Origin: MWDV01 sp002070715
GTDB taxonomy: Bacteria; Verrucomicrobiota; Verrucomicrobiia; Limisphaerales; MWDV01
Direction of reading: 5' to 3'
Assembly (NCBI GenBank): GCA_035411585.1
Contig: DAONTI010000006.1
Span: 62,001-126,000, forward strand
DNA: 64,000 bases
Made by a program: the position numbers and the translations under genes. The notes beneath the pieces are model-generated. The model searched no databases. It was not told the DNA's origin and saw only the letters and a list, made by a program, of their open reading frames with translations. Position 1 is the first letter of the stretch; the number at the start of each line of letters is the position of its first letter. This document shows, piece by piece, positions 52,124-61,719 of the stretch.

Positions 52124-53296
52124 TCATCGGTCCACCTCGCCCAACACAATGTCCACACTGCCAAGAATGATGACGACGTCCGCCACCAACTGGCCGAGGC
52201 ACATGTCCTCAAGGATGGTCAGGTTGATGAAGCTGGGCGGACGCACGCGGTAACGATACGGATGCGGGCCGCCCTCGCTGATCAGATAAAATCCCAGTTC
52301 GCCCTTGGGCGCTTCAATGCGGCCGTAGGCTTCGCCGGGTTTGGGACGGAACCCGCGCAACCGGGCCTTGGGATCCATGATCGGCCCCTCGGGCAGATCC
52401 GCGAGCGCCGCCCGCAGAATCTTGAGGGATTCGCGCATCTCCAAAATGCGCACCATGTAGCGATCGTACACATCGCCGTGCTCGCCCAACGGCACCTGGA
52501 AATCAAACCGCTCATAAATGCCGTAGCGATCCACTTTGCGGATGTCGTAGTTCACGCCACTGGCGCGGAGCATGGGCCCGGAAATGCTGGCGTTCACCGC
52601 CAGCGACGCGGGCAGCACCCCCACGCCTTGGGTGCGGGCCATGAGGATTTCGTTCTCGTTGAGCAACGCCTCGAACTCGTCGAGAAAGGCCGGAAATTCA
52701 GCCACCAACCGCTGGGCCTGCTCCCGCCAACCCGGCGGCAGATCACACCGACAACCGCCGAAGCGCATGTAATTGCACATCATCCGCGCGCCGGTGAGCG
52801 CCTCAAACAAATCCAGAATCTTCTCGCGTTCGCGGAAGGCGTACATGAGCGGCGTGCCCGAGGCGCCCATGTCCTGCAGCAAAAAGCCGCCGAGACAGGC
52901 GTGATTTTGCAGCCGGGTGAGTTCCGCCGTGATGACGCGGATGTATTCGGCGCGTTCCGGCACCTGCAATCCGGCCAGCTTTTCCACGGCCAGCGCGTAG
53001 GCCCAGTTGTTCGTGAGCGAACAGAAGTAATCCAACCGGTCCGTGTACGGCATTGAACCGAGGTAACTCATGCTTTCGGCAATCTTTTCGTGGTTGCGAT
53101 GCAGATACCCAAACACCGGTTTCAGCTTCACCACGCGCTCGCCGTCCAGGACCAAGTTCATCCGGAACACGCCGTGAGTGGACGGATGCTGCGGGCCCAT
53201 AGAGATTTCGAGCAATTCACCCAGCGCCCCGTCCGCCGGCGAAGGCGGGGGGACCAGCCGGTGGCGTTTTCCGTTGGTTGCCGCCGCGATACTCAT
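52124..53296 (-). CDS. nuoD: NADH-quinone oxidoreductase subunit D (NuoD)
   Basis: A 390-residue quinone-binding subunit related to [NiFe] hydrogenase large subunits. Motifs are MGPQHPSTHGVFRMNLVLDG (residues 33-52, with the quinone His), PYTDRLDYFCSLTNNWAYAL, and the closing LGQLVADVVIILGSVDIVLG followed by EVDR. The start overlaps the nuoC stop (ATGA). The 108 bp to nuoI contains no nuoE/F/G. Confidence 0.97.
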   Translation of the reverse strand: MSIAAATNGKRHRLVPPPSPADGALGELLEISMGPQHPSTHGVFRMNLVLDGERVVKLKPVFGYLHRNHEKIAESMSYLGSMPYTDRLDYFCSLTNNWAYALAVEKLAGLQVPERAEYIRVITAELTRLQNHACLGGFLLQDMGASGTPLMYAFREREKILDLFEALTGARMMCNYMRFGGCRCDLPPGWREQAQRLVAEFPAFLDEFEALLNENEILMARTQGVGVLPASLAVNASISGPMLRASGVNYDIRKVDRYGIYERFDFQVPLGEHGDVYDRYMVRILEMRESLKILRAALADLPEGPIMDPKARLRGFRPKPGEAYGRIEAPKGELGFYLISEGGPHPYRYRVRPPSFINLTILEDMCLGQLVADVVIILGSVDIVLGEVDR

Positions 53297-53928
53297 GTCC
53301 CCGCCTCCCCGCGGCCGGACCGCCGGGCCTTCACCAGCACCTCATCGTGCGGGGTGGGCTCGTATTCGTAGTCATCCGGCTCGACATAATCCTTGCGCAT
53401 CGGGTGATCAGTGAATTCGTCCCACATCAGAATCCGCCGTAAGTCGGGATGCCCCGTAAAGACCACGCCAAACAAATCAAAGACCTCGCGTTCCTGAAAT
53501 TCGCACCCGCGCCACACCGGCGTCAGCGACGGTACCTGGACCTGATCCGAGCGATTTTCGGTTCGCAAACGCAAGATCAACGGCCCGTGTTTCAACGCGA
53601 CGGAATACAAGTGGTAAACCACTTCCAAAAAACCGGGTCGTTTGGTTTTCCGGATTTCCTCAACGGACGTCTCGACTCCGTCCACAAGCCGGGTGGTTTT
53701 TACTTTCTCGGTGCGTTCCGTCTCGGGCCAATCCACGCCGGTCACGTTGGAACAGAAATCGAAGCGCAATTCGGGATCCTCCCGGAGAAACTGCGCCACC
53801 GCCACCGCGTGGGAGTTGTCCACCCAGAGGGAGTGTTGGCCGGAGGGACTGTCGTTGGGCACCATCTCCACGACCGCCCCGGCAACCGCCGCCTCAATCC
53901 GCGCCTTGATCTGTGCGAGCGTTTCCAT
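53293..53928 (-). CDS. nuoC: NADH-quinone oxidoreductase subunit C (NuoC)
   Basis: A 211-residue peripheral-arm subunit (30-kDa family). Motifs are FDFCSNVTGVDW near residue 55, PSLTPVWRGCEFQEREVFDL with FGVVFTGHPDLRRILMWDEF, and the closing HPMRKDYVEPDDYEYEPTPH. An internal Lys/Glu/Val stretch (about residues 72-90) is an insertion relative to short family members. Confidence 0.96.
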   Translation of the reverse strand: METLAQIKARIEAAVAGAVVEMVPNDSPSGQHSLWVDNSHAVAVAQFLREDPELRFDFCSNVTGVDWPETERTEKVKTTRLVDGVETSVEEIRKTKRPGFLEVVYHLYSVALKHGPLILRLRTENRSDQVQVPSLTPVWRGCEFQEREVFDLFGVVFTGHPDLRRILMWDEFTDHPMRKDYVEPDDYEYEPTPHDEVLVKARRSGRGEAGT

Positions 53929-53930
53929 GC

Positions 53931-54548
53931 CTAAGCCGCGGGCGTGATGGAGGGTGGCTGCCAGATTTCGGGGTTGTTGGGCGGCACGAGATCATGCGCG
54001 CCAAATTCCGGGATCGGATACTCACTGGGCGCCGCGGCGATCAAGTGACGCGGCCGATGCGGCCCGGTCAAGGGTTGCGCCGCAATTTTCTGTTGCAAGG
54101 TCATGAACGCATGCAACAACGCTTCCGGCCGCGGTGGACAGCCGGGGATGTGCACGTCCACCGGGAGATAACGGTCAATGCCTTTGAGCACATTATAGCC
54201 CTGCTTGAACGGGCCACCCGAGATGGCGCACGCGCCCATGGCAATAACGTATTTGGGTTCGGCCATCTGATTGTAAAGCCGCACGACCTGGGGCGCCATT
54301 TTTTTGGTGACGGTGCCGGCGACGACCATCAAATCCGCCTGCCGGGGCGAGGGACGAAACACTTCCGCCCCAAACCGCGCGAGGTCCCAGCGGGCCATCG
54401 AGGCGGCGATCATTTCGATGGCGCAACAGGCCAGTCCGAAGCCGAGCGGCCAGACGGAGTTTTTGCGGCCCCAGTTGTACAGCTCCTCCAAGGTCGTGAG
54501 GAAAATCCCCTGCTTACGCAGCTCGCTTCGAAGCGCCGTCTCCATCAT
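53931..54548 (-). CDS. nuoB: NADH-quinone oxidoreductase subunit B (NuoB)
   Basis: A 205-residue subunit holding cluster N2. The four cysteines are visible: GFGLACCAIEMIAASMARWD (tandem Cys), IAMGACAISGGPF and HIPGCPPRPEALLHA. The N-terminus includes LRKQGIFLTTLEELYNWGRK. Met 2 at 54545 is an equally possible start. Two bases separate it from nuoC. Confidence 0.97.
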   Translation of the reverse strand: MMETALRSELRKQGIFLTTLEELYNWGRKNSVWPLGFGLACCAIEMIAASMARWDLARFGAEVFRPSPRQADLMVVAGTVTKKMAPQVVRLYNQMAEPKYVIAMGACAISGGPFKQGYNVLKGIDRYLPVDVHIPGCPPRPEALLHAFMTLQQKIAAQPLTGPHRPRHLIAAAPSEYPIPEFGAHDLVPPNNPEIWQPPSITPAA

Positions 54549-54615
54549 TACCCGACCTTCGTCCGTTTGGATTGAACCATACCGGGCGGCGCGCCCGGTC
54601 TCCGGAGTGGCCGTC

Positions 54616-54993
54616 TCAACGCCATGTCAACACGCCTTTCCCCCACGCCCAAACCAGCCCCTCGACCAAGAGCAACAGGAACACGAGCATGGCCACCGCC
54701 GCCCCAACTGGCAGACCGGTAAACGCCACCGCGAACGGCAGCAGAAAAACCGCCTCCACATCGAACACGAGAAACACAATCGCGTAGAGATAGTATTCCG
54801 ACCGGAACCGCACCCAGGCATCGCCTTGGGATTCGAGGCCGCATTCATAAACCGCGTTTTTCCCCGGGCCCGGTTTGGCGGGGGAAAAACGCCGCCGCCA
54901 CAACCACGCCAGAGCCAGCGGCCCCAACGCAAACAGCACGGCCGCGATCAGGAAGACCACCAGCACGAGATAGCTATCGGATGCCAACGCCAT
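54616..54993 (-). CDS. nuoA: NADH-quinone oxidoreductase subunit A (NuoA)
   Basis: A 125-residue three-helix subunit. YLVLVVFLIAAVLFALGPLA, the loop KNAVYECGLESQGDAWVRFR with its quinone-site Cys, the motif YYLYAIVFLVFDVEAVFLLP, and the last helix MLVFLLLLVEGLVWAWGKGV. First gene of the cluster, with ATG at 54993. The promoter presumably lies in the 142-bp divergent gap before the ceramidase-like gene. Confidence 0.96.
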   Translation of the reverse strand: MALASDSYLVLVVFLIAAVLFALGPLALAWLWRRRFSPAKPGPGKNAVYECGLESQGDAWVRFRSEYYLYAIVFLVFDVEAVFLLPFAVAFTGLPVGAAVAMLVFLLLLVEGLVWAWGKGVLTWR

Positions 54994-55135
54994 GATGCGG
55001 ATATTCAAAGTGTAAAGCTGACGGGCGGGGACTGTAGTCGCCGGGCGGTCCCGTGTCAAGATTCCGCCCCGCTTCGGTGCTCCGAAAAACAGCTTGAAGT
55101 GGCGACCCGGGTTTCCCATCGTGAACGCACCAACC

Positions 55136-56548
55136 ATGAATATGCTTGCGTCACCCGCCGCCCGGCCCATCGTCCTGGCAATCCTTCTCCTGGCAAGTTT
55201 GCGAATCCCGACCGGCGCCGCCGTGCTGGAAGCCGGCGTGGCTGAGGTGGACATCACCCCGCCGCTTGGACATCGCATGGCCGGGTATTTCAACGAACGA
55301 CTGGCCACCGGCGTGCATGATCCGCTGCACGCCAAAACCATCGTGCTCCGGCAGGGACGGCAGCGCGTCGCCTTGATTTTCTGCGATATCCTCGGCATCA
55401 CGCGGGAGGTGTCCACCCAAGCCCGGGCGCGCATCCACGCCCAGACCGGCATTCCCGTGCGCAACCAACTGATCGCCGCCACGCACACCCACACCGGACC
55501 GCTGTATCACGACGTGCGCCGGGACGCGTTGCATGCGCGGGCGGTGAAAAAATTCGGATACGATCCGGCGGAAACCATTTATTACCCCGATTTTCTGGTG
55601 GACCAACTGGTGCGCAGCGCGGTGGAAGCCCACGCGCGGCTCGCCCCGGCCCGATTGCGGGTGGGCACCGCGCACGCTGAAGGACTGGCGTTCAACCGCC
55701 GTTACCACATGCAGGACGGGCGGGTGGTGTTTAATCCCGGCGTGTTGAATCCCAACATTGTGCGTCCCGCCGGTCCGGTGGACCCGGAAGTGGGATTGGT
55801 CTTCGTTGAGGCCGCCGACGGAACGGCACTGGGCAGCCTGATCGTTTTTGCCTGCCATTGCGACACGGTGGGCGGCACCGAATACAGCGCGGATTATCCG
55901 TTTTTCCTTCAGGAAACCTTGCGCGCCAAATTCGGGACGGAGTTTTGCTCCGCGTTTGCCGCCGGAACGTGCGGCGACATCAACCATATCAACGTGACGA
56001 CGCGCACGACGGCGCGCAAAGGAGAGATTACCGCCCGCATCGGCAACACCCTGGGCGCGACGGCCCTCCAGGTTTATGCCGACGCCCCGCACGTCGCCCG
56101 CCCGCGACTCGCGGTGCGCCACCAGGTTTTCAAGGTGCCGCTGCAAACGGTCACCGCCGAGCAAGTGGCCGCCGCGCGCGCGCGACTGGACCAGGACGGC
56201 TTGGAAAGCGGCACGCTGCTGGAGCGTGCGGAGAACGTCAAGGCGCTGGACTTGGATCGCCGCGGCCCAACGTGGCCGGTGGAAGTGCAGGTTTTTCGAT
56301 TGGATCGCGACACGGCGTTGGTGGGATTACCCGGCGAAATTTTTTGCGATTTGGGCCTCGCCATCAAACGCGCCTCCCCCTTCCCCCGCACGCTGGTCAT
56401 GTCGCTGTGCAACGACCGCCCCGGCTATGTTCCCACCAAGAAAGCGTTCGCCGAGGGCAGTTATGAAGTGCTCAATTCGCGCGTCCAACCCGGCGGTGGC
56501 GAACGCCTGGTGGAGTCGGCCCTGACCCTGCTCCGGCAACTGCACTAA
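55136..56548 (+). CDS. Secreted neutral/alkaline ceramidase-like protein
   Basis: A 470-residue exported protein. The signal PIVLAILLLASLRIPTGAAV is followed by EAGVAEVDITPPLGHRMAGY and DPLHAKTIVL, the opening of the neutral/non-lysosomal ceramidase-like domain. ATHTHTGPLY (zinc-ligand His pair) and FACHCDTVGGTEYSADYPFF follow, then FAAGTCGDINHIN and LCNDRPGYVPTKKAFAEGSY. The short bacterial members lack the C-terminal Ig domain, as here. Substrate is uncertain. ATG at 55136 (MNMLASPAARP). GTG at 55121 is possible. Divergent from nuoA. Confidence 0.85.
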   Translation: MNMLASPAARPIVLAILLLASLRIPTGAAVLEAGVAEVDITPPLGHRMAGYFNERLATGVHDPLHAKTIVLRQGRQRVALIFCDILGITREVSTQARARIHAQTGIPVRNQLIAATHTHTGPLYHDVRRDALHARAVKKFGYDPAETIYYPDFLVDQLVRSAVEAHARLAPARLRVGTAHAEGLAFNRRYHMQDGRVVFNPGVLNPNIVRPAGPVDPEVGLVFVEAADGTALGSLIVFACHCDTVGGTEYSADYPFFLQETLRAKFGTEFCSAFAAGTCGDINHINVTTRTTARKGEITARIGNTLGATALQVYADAPHVARPRLAVRHQVFKVPLQTVTAEQVAAARARLDQDGLESGTLLERAENVKALDLDRRGPTWPVEVQVFRLDRDTALVGLPGEIFCDLGLAIKRASPFPRTLVMSLCNDRPGYVPTKKAFAEGSYEVLNSRVQPGGGERLVESALTLLRQLH

Positions 56549-56561
56549 CCGCGAGCCCAGC

Positions 56562-58028
56562 GTGTCCGAGCGCCCTTCGCCCTCCTCGTCCGGGCCCGGT
56601 TTGATTCCGTCGCTCGGATTGTTTTCCACCATCATGCTGGTGATCGGGGGCGTCATCGGCTCGGGGATTTTTCGCAAGCCGGGCGTGATGGCGGGCCAAC
56701 TCGCTTCCCCGGAATGGTTGCTGCTCGTCTGGTTGCTGGCCGGGGTCATCACGCTTTTCGGCGCCCTCACCAACGCCGAGATCGCCAGTATGATTCCCGA
56801 AACCGGCGGGCAATATGTCTATTTCCACCGCATGTATGGACCGTTCTTTGCGTTCCTGTACGGGTGGGCAATCTTCATCGTCATCCAGAGTGCGTCCATT
56901 GCGGCGGTGGCCTATGTCTTTGCCGAATACACTGCTCCGTTCGTGACCCTGCCGGAGGCGGCGCCCGAACTGGCCCGCTGGTCTTTTCATCTGCCATTCA
57001 TTGGCGACGTCACCCCGCTGCACGAACTCGGCGTCAAAAGCCTGGCAGCCGTCCTGATTGGCGTGCTCACAGTAGTGAACATCCTCGGGGTGCGCTTCGG
57101 CGGGTTGTTACAAAACATCTTCACCATCGGCAAAGTGGCTGCCCTGCTGTTGCTGGTGCTGGGGGCGTTTCTGCTGCCCACCGGCGGAACGACGGCCAAT
57201 TTCACCACACCCGCGGGCGCCGATGTCCCCGGCGGACTCGCGCTCGTGGCCGGCATCGCGGCGGCGTTGCAGGGGGCGTTCTGGGCTTATGACGGCTGGA
57301 ACAAGCTCACCTACATCGCCGGGGAAGTGAAACGCCCGCAACGCAACATCCCGCTGGGCTTGTTCTGGGGCATGCTCGCCGTCACCGCCATTTATCTGAT
57401 CATCACCCTCGCCTACGCCTATGTGCTCCCGGTGGAGGAAATGGCGAAATCAAAGCTCGTGGCGGCGGATGTGGCGGAACGAATGTTCCCCGGCGGCGGA
57501 CGTTGGGTGGCGGCGCTGGTGATGGTTTCCACGTTTGGCACCGCCAACGCCATCATCCTGGCCACCGCGCGGTTGTATTACTCGATGGCCCGCACCGGGG
57601 TGTTCCCTCCCCTCATGGGCCGCCTGCATCCACGCTACCGCACGCCGTCCGGCTCGCTTTGGGTGCAGGGCGTCTGGAGTATTCTGCTGTTGTTCAGCGG
57701 TACCTTCGACACACTCACGGACACCCTGATTTTCGTGAGCTGGGTGTTCTACGCGGCGGGGGCGTATGGTGTGTTCGTCCTGCGCCGGCGCGAACCAGAG
57801 GCGCCCCGCCCCTACCGGGTGCCGGGTTATCCCTTGGTGCCGTGGGGCTTCATCATTTTCTCGGCGCTCTACCTTGGTTTCACAATTTACAACGATCTGG
57901 TGGCCTACCGCGCGGCGGTGGCCGCCGGTCAACCCGCCCTGATCAATAGCGCTTTTGGCATGGCTTTGGTGCTGATTGGCACACCCGTTTACTGGTTCTA
58001 CCGCCGCCGCCGGCCTCCGCCATCCTGA
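56562..58028 (+). CDS. APC-family amino acid permease
   Basis: A 488-residue transporter with about 12-13 membrane segments. The family motif MLVIGGVIGSGIFRKPGVMA (TM1, about residues 25-44), ETGGQYVYFHRMYGPFFAFL, and AFWAYDGWNKLTYIAGEVKR, then PQRNIPLGL, place it near the L-type (LAT) exchangers. The start is GTG at 56562, 13 bp after the ceramidase-like gene stop, so they are probably co-transcribed. The substrate is not determinable. Confidence 0.92.
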   Translation: MSERPSPSSSGPGLIPSLGLFSTIMLVIGGVIGSGIFRKPGVMAGQLASPEWLLLVWLLAGVITLFGALTNAEIASMIPETGGQYVYFHRMYGPFFAFLYGWAIFIVIQSASIAAVAYVFAEYTAPFVTLPEAAPELARWSFHLPFIGDVTPLHELGVKSLAAVLIGVLTVVNILGVRFGGLLQNIFTIGKVAALLLLVLGAFLLPTGGTTANFTTPAGADVPGGLALVAGIAAALQGAFWAYDGWNKLTYIAGEVKRPQRNIPLGLFWGMLAVTAIYLIITLAYAYVLPVEEMAKSKLVAADVAERMFPGGGRWVAALVMVSTFGTANAIILATARLYYSMARTGVFPPLMGRLHPRYRTPSGSLWVQGVWSILLLFSGTFDTLTDTLIFVSWVFYAAGAYGVFVLRRREPEAPRPYRVPGYPLVPWGFIIFSALYLGFTIYNDLVAYRAAVAAGQPALINSAFGMALVLIGTPVYWFYRRRRPPPS

Positions 58029-58159
58029 CTTGTTCAACCGAACGCCGGCATCCCTCGAGTCTGCCGGGCTTGGGGCATCTTTCTTCAACATCGAAAGTGT
58101 CGCTTCTCCAAGGGTGTATTTTCAAAAGAGGCCGCGCGTGATATAGTCTCCGCGTTGTG

Positions 58160-60910
58160 ATGAGGCAAAGCCGTTGTCTTCAGGGGGCCGCTGGCTGGGG
58201 AGCGATTCTGGTTTTCGCCGCCGGGGTCGCGGCGGCATCTCCGTTCCTTTACGGGATTCATGATCACGAACCCGTGCCGACCGAGTTTCTCAACCACATC
58301 AAAGCCGGCACCGGCGGGACCGGCGGTTGGGTGACCGCCACCGTGGCGGTGGGCGCTGATCCGAACGATCTTTCCGGTGCGGATTTCACCGCGCTGGCCC
58401 AGGCCGGGCATACGGTCATTTGCCGCATTAACTACGGCTATTTCCCCAACGGCACGATTCCCGTGCCTGCCCAATGGGATGCGTTCGCTCTCCGGGTCCG
58501 CAATTTCGTCGCGCATTCCTCCGGCTGCACCATCTGGTTGATCGGCAACGAAACCAATCTGCCGATCGAGTGGCCGCTCGATTCCAGCAACAACCGCTTT
58601 AATTACATCTCGCCCCAGGCGTACGCGGTGTGCTTTCGCAAAGTGGCCGACGCCATCCGATCGGTCCGGCCGCATGACACGATCCTCCCGCAGGCGCTCG
58701 CGCCGTGGGCCGGGCCACTGGGGCCGGGCAGTTTCCAAGTGGGCGGCACGCAGTATCCCCACGACGGCCTGCCCCTGAACTGGGTCACGTATCTGAACCA
58801 AATGCTCACCGCTATTGCGGCCAGCGGTCCCGTGGACGGCATCGCGCTGCACGTCGGATCGCGCGGCTACACTTACGCCGACATTCACAGTCCGGCAAAA
58901 ATCAACGCCGGCGGACAAGATCTGTATTGGAGCTTTTACGTTTACAAAGATTGGGTGGATTACGGCATTCCCCCCTCGCTGTATCACCTGCCGATTTACG
59001 TGACGGAATGCAACGGGCTGTATTACTGGAAAGGCGGCGGACCACCGGGCGAACCGCTGGATCGGCATTATGAACCGGGGTGGCTCCAGGAAGTTTTCGC
59101 GGAGGTCAATCGTTACAACCAAAGCGCGGCCACCAATGCGCGCCCGATTGTGCGTTGTGTGAATTTCTATCGCTGGTGCGCGTATTGCGACGGTTGGAAC
59201 ATTGACGGGGCGGACAATCCTTACCGCGGCCAGATCTTCGCCGATCTGGACGCCGCCGTCGCGCAGCAATATCGCTGGCCGACGTACGTGGTTGCGACCG
59301 ATCCGCCCGCCGCTCCGACCGGACTCACGGCTACCGTCGGCAACGGCAAAATCACGTTGACCTGGCATACAGTAGCGTTCGCGGAGACCTACACCGTCCA
59401 GCACGCCGCCGGCGGCGGCGGCCCTTATTCCGTCGTCGCCAGCAATGTCACCGAACCCCATTTCGTCCACACCTCATTCACTCCCGGCACGCCCTGTTTC
59501 TATCGCGTGACCGCCCGCAATACCATCGGTGAAAGTCCGGTCTCCAACATCGCCACCGCCACGCCCACCAACGGATTGCCCGATGTCATCGTCACCGCCG
59601 TCAACTGGACGCCCGCCCATCTCTTGAGCGGCACCGCGGTGGTCTTTCGGGCCACGGTGAAAAATCAGGGCAGCGCGCCCACGCCCACCAGTCCGGCGCT
59701 GCCGTTGGGCGTGGGGTTTGGCGTGAGCAGCGGCGGGAACTACACTTGGGCCACCCATACGGCACCCTTGGCGGTGGGCGCGTCGGTGACGCTGACGGCC
59801 ACTGGCGGCGCGGATGGACGCAACCAATGGCTCGCCACGCCCGGCCCGCACACGGTCACCGCCCACGTGGATGACGTGAATCGCTTCGCGGAAGGTCGGC
59901 AAGACAACAACACCTTGAGTGCGACCTTCAACGTCTGGCATGCCCGCCACGCGTTGAATTCCGGCGGGGCGGCGGCGGGCGCGTTTGCGGCGGATAATTG
60001 GGTTGTCGGCGGCGACACCTATTCCGTTCCAAACCCCATCACGACCAACGGCGTGCTCCACGCCGCGCCGCCGGCGGTGTATCAAAGCGAACGCTGGGGA
60101 GATTTCACGTACGCCCTGGGCAACCTCATGCCCGGTGCCCGCCACACCGTGCGTTTGCATTTCGCCGAAATTTTCCATGCCGCGGCGGGCTTGCGCCGCT
60201 TTCACGTGGCCCTCAATGGCACCCCCGTGCTGACGAATCTGGATGTGTGGGTAGAGGCGGGCGGTCAATTCCGGTCGCTCGTCAAATCGTTCGACACCTT
60301 CGCGGACGCCGATGGCAACGTCACTGTGGCGTTTTCACAAGGCGCGGTTGATTGGCCCAAATGCAGCGGCATCGAACTGTTTTTCGTTGCGCCACCCGTC
60401 AACACGCCGCCCCTCGTGCCGCCCGTTCCGACCCAGTTCATCAACGCGGGCCAACTGCTCGCGTTCATCGTAACGGCCAGCGATACCAATGTGCCCGCGC
60501 AAACCCTCGCTTTCAGCCTGGCGCCGGGCGCTCCCGCGGGCGCAACGATTCATCCCACCACTGGCCGGTTGACTTGGACCGCGCCGTCCACCGCCGTGCC
60601 CCTGACCAATTCCGTAACCGTCCGCGTAGCCGACAACGGATCGCCGCCGCTGACGAGCACCGTCACGTTCAACATCATTGTCATTCCCGCCCCGCGAACT
60701 TCTGACTCCGCCCTGCTCGGAGACGATGCTGTCTTCAGTTGGCGGGTGTTTCCCGGGAAGACATATCGCGTGTGGTTCAAGAATGAACTGACGGACGCCG
60801 CGTGGCAGGTTTGGGGCGACGATGCTCCGGCGGCCGGCGACCGACTATGGATCACCAATCATCCGCCGCTGACGACCCACCGGTTCTTTCGCTTGCAGCA
60901 AGTGAATTGA
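58160..60910 (+). CDS. Multidomain secreted protein: TIM-barrel-like, FN3, CARDB-like, malectin-like, Ig/cadherin-like, C-terminal verrucomicrobial module
   Basis: A 916-residue exported protein. Signal: GWGAILVFAAGVAAASPFLY. Residues about 28-375 look like a glycosidase-type barrel (ICRINYGYFPNGTIPVPAQW; WLIGNETNLPIEW with an N-E pair; LPIYVTECNGLYYW with a strand-end Glu). FN3 follows at about 385-470 (APTGLTATVGNGKITLTWHT), then CARDB-like at about 475-590 (VIVTAVNWTPAHLLSGTAVV), malectin-like at about 597-750 (RHTVRLHFAEIFHAAAGLRR), and a cadherin/Ig-like repeat at about 765-860. The tail (VFPGKTYRVWFKNELTDAAW ... HRFFRLQQVN) is the small beta module seen at the ends of many verrucomicrobial exported proteins. 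Carbohydrate binding or degradation is inferred. Confidence 0.8.
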   Translation: MRQSRCLQGAAGWGAILVFAAGVAAASPFLYGIHDHEPVPTEFLNHIKAGTGGTGGWVTATVAVGADPNDLSGADFTALAQAGHTVICRINYGYFPNGTIPVPAQWDAFALRVRNFVAHSSGCTIWLIGNETNLPIEWPLDSSNNRFNYISPQAYAVCFRKVADAIRSVRPHDTILPQALAPWAGPLGPGSFQVGGTQYPHDGLPLNWVTYLNQMLTAIAASGPVDGIALHVGSRGYTYADIHSPAKINAGGQDLYWSFYVYKDWVDYGIPPSLYHLPIYVTECNGLYYWKGGGPPGEPLDRHYEPGWLQEVFAEVNRYNQSAATNARPIVRCVNFYRWCAYCDGWNIDGADNPYRGQIFADLDAAVAQQYRWPTYVVATDPPAAPTGLTATVGNGKITLTWHTVAFAETYTVQHAAGGGGPYSVVASNVTEPHFVHTSFTPGTPCFYRVTARNTIGESPVSNIATATPTNGLPDVIVTAVNWTPAHLLSGTAVVFRATVKNQGSAPTPTSPALPLGVGFGVSSGGNYTWATHTAPLAVGASVTLTATGGADGRNQWLATPGPHTVTAHVDDVNRFAEGRQDNNTLSATFNVWHARHALNSGGAAAGAFAADNWVVGGDTYSVPNPITTNGVLHAAPPAVYQSERWGDFTYALGNLMPGARHTVRLHFAEIFHAAAGLRRFHVALNGTPVLTNLDVWVEAGGQFRSLVKSFDTFADADGNVTVAFSQGAVDWPKCSGIELFFVAPPVNTPPLVPPVPTQFINAGQLLAFIVTASDTNVPAQTLAFSLAPGAPAGATIHPTTGRLTWTAPSTAVPLTNSVTVRVADNGSPPLTSTVTFNIIVIPAPRTSDSALLGDDAVFSWRVFPGKTYRVWFKNELTDAAWQVWGDDAPAAGDRLWITNHPPLTTHRFFRLQQVN

Positions 60911-61114
60911 CACCCGGTCAAACCGGCCGGCGGACACGAAGGTCCGCGCTCCGATCCACGCTTTGGGACGGCAACTTCGTCAACCCCTTATCCGATTCAG
61001 TGATCGGACAATTTTCATTTTGTGGGGGTGGCGCCTCCAGACCCCCGCCTTCTTTTTGCGCGCGCCCTCACCGTGTCCTCTCGTCAAGAGGGTGAAAGTT
61101 TTAGAAACCAAAAA
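60911..61114. other. Intergenic region with two hairpins
   Basis: GCGGAC ACGAAG GTCCGC (60930-60947) is a hairpin whose sequence recurs at 63376-63394. GGGGGT (61024-61029) pairs with ACCCCC (61041-61046) and is followed by a T-rich run (61050-61057), a weak terminator candidate for the 916-residue gene. No gene is visible. Confidence 0.4.
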
Positions 61115-61226
61115 TTAAAGCCCCCTCACACACCGAAAACCCATGTCGTTGTAGGCGCTTGATGGCGCGACGCTGCCGCGATAAGCGCATCGGGTGTAGT
61201 TTGCGCCGAAGTGCCAGTTGCCGCCG
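61115..61226 (-). pseudogene. C-terminal remnant of a second FGE-like gene
   Basis: On the minus strand the frame reads RCGGNWHFGANYTRCAYRGS, then VAPSSAYNDMGFRCVRGL, then TAA. This is the conserved end of the formylglycine-generating-enzyme fold (RGGxW ... GFRxVR). Its 5' boundary coincides with the start of the direct repeat, and the leader ORF start at 61263 runs straight into it out of frame. Everything between the leader and the last 37 codons is missing. Confidence 0.8.
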
Positions 61227-61655
61227 CACCGGCAAACGCGCTGAATGGTTTCAGCGCCTTCATGATGGCCACCCCAAATCTATTACCCTGCACAGGCGGT
61301 TTTCTAGCCGAACCAGGTCCCCCGTAAAGCCCGAATATCCAACAAATGCCGGCGTGCCGGTTGGCAGGTTTTGGTTCGCCTCGGGCCCACGCCAGCACCG
61401 GGTGAGGGCACCCGGCCTACCGGGCGGATTCTTGTAGGCCGGGTCCCCTGACCCGGCGTTCCGGGATGCGCCAGCGCCAATATTGCGTGGGCGCGTGCCA
61501 GCGCCGGGTGGGGACACCCGGCCTACAGGGTAACGCGCCATTCCGGGGAGGGCTGGGGGCTTCACCGGGCGCTCGATTATTCCCAAAATCGCGACTGCGG
61601 CGCGGGGCTTTTCTTTCCACTCGCACGCGCTTAACCCTTCCCCGCTGCCCTCCGC
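61222..61655 (-). repeat. Direct repeat copy 1 (upstream region of the deleted FGE-like gene)
   Basis: About 434 bp closely matching 62927-63361 with scattered differences. It begins with CGCCGCACCGGCAAACGCGC and ends near CCTTCCCCGCTG. It contains the leader start ATG (61263) and three GC-rich hairpins at 61398-61415, 61438-61457 and 61503-61522. No gene is supported in 61269-61719. Confidence 0.88.
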
Positions 61656-61719
61656 AGTCAGGTCGCTCGTCCCTCGCTCGCCTCGACTGCTCCGGGCCAA
61701 GCCGCTCTACCATTTGAGC

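Noticed and set aside
61126..61700. Minus-strand open frames in the direct repeats as proteins
   Set aside because: They run through palindromic hairpins and differ by indels between the copies. Only the short leader start is conserved.
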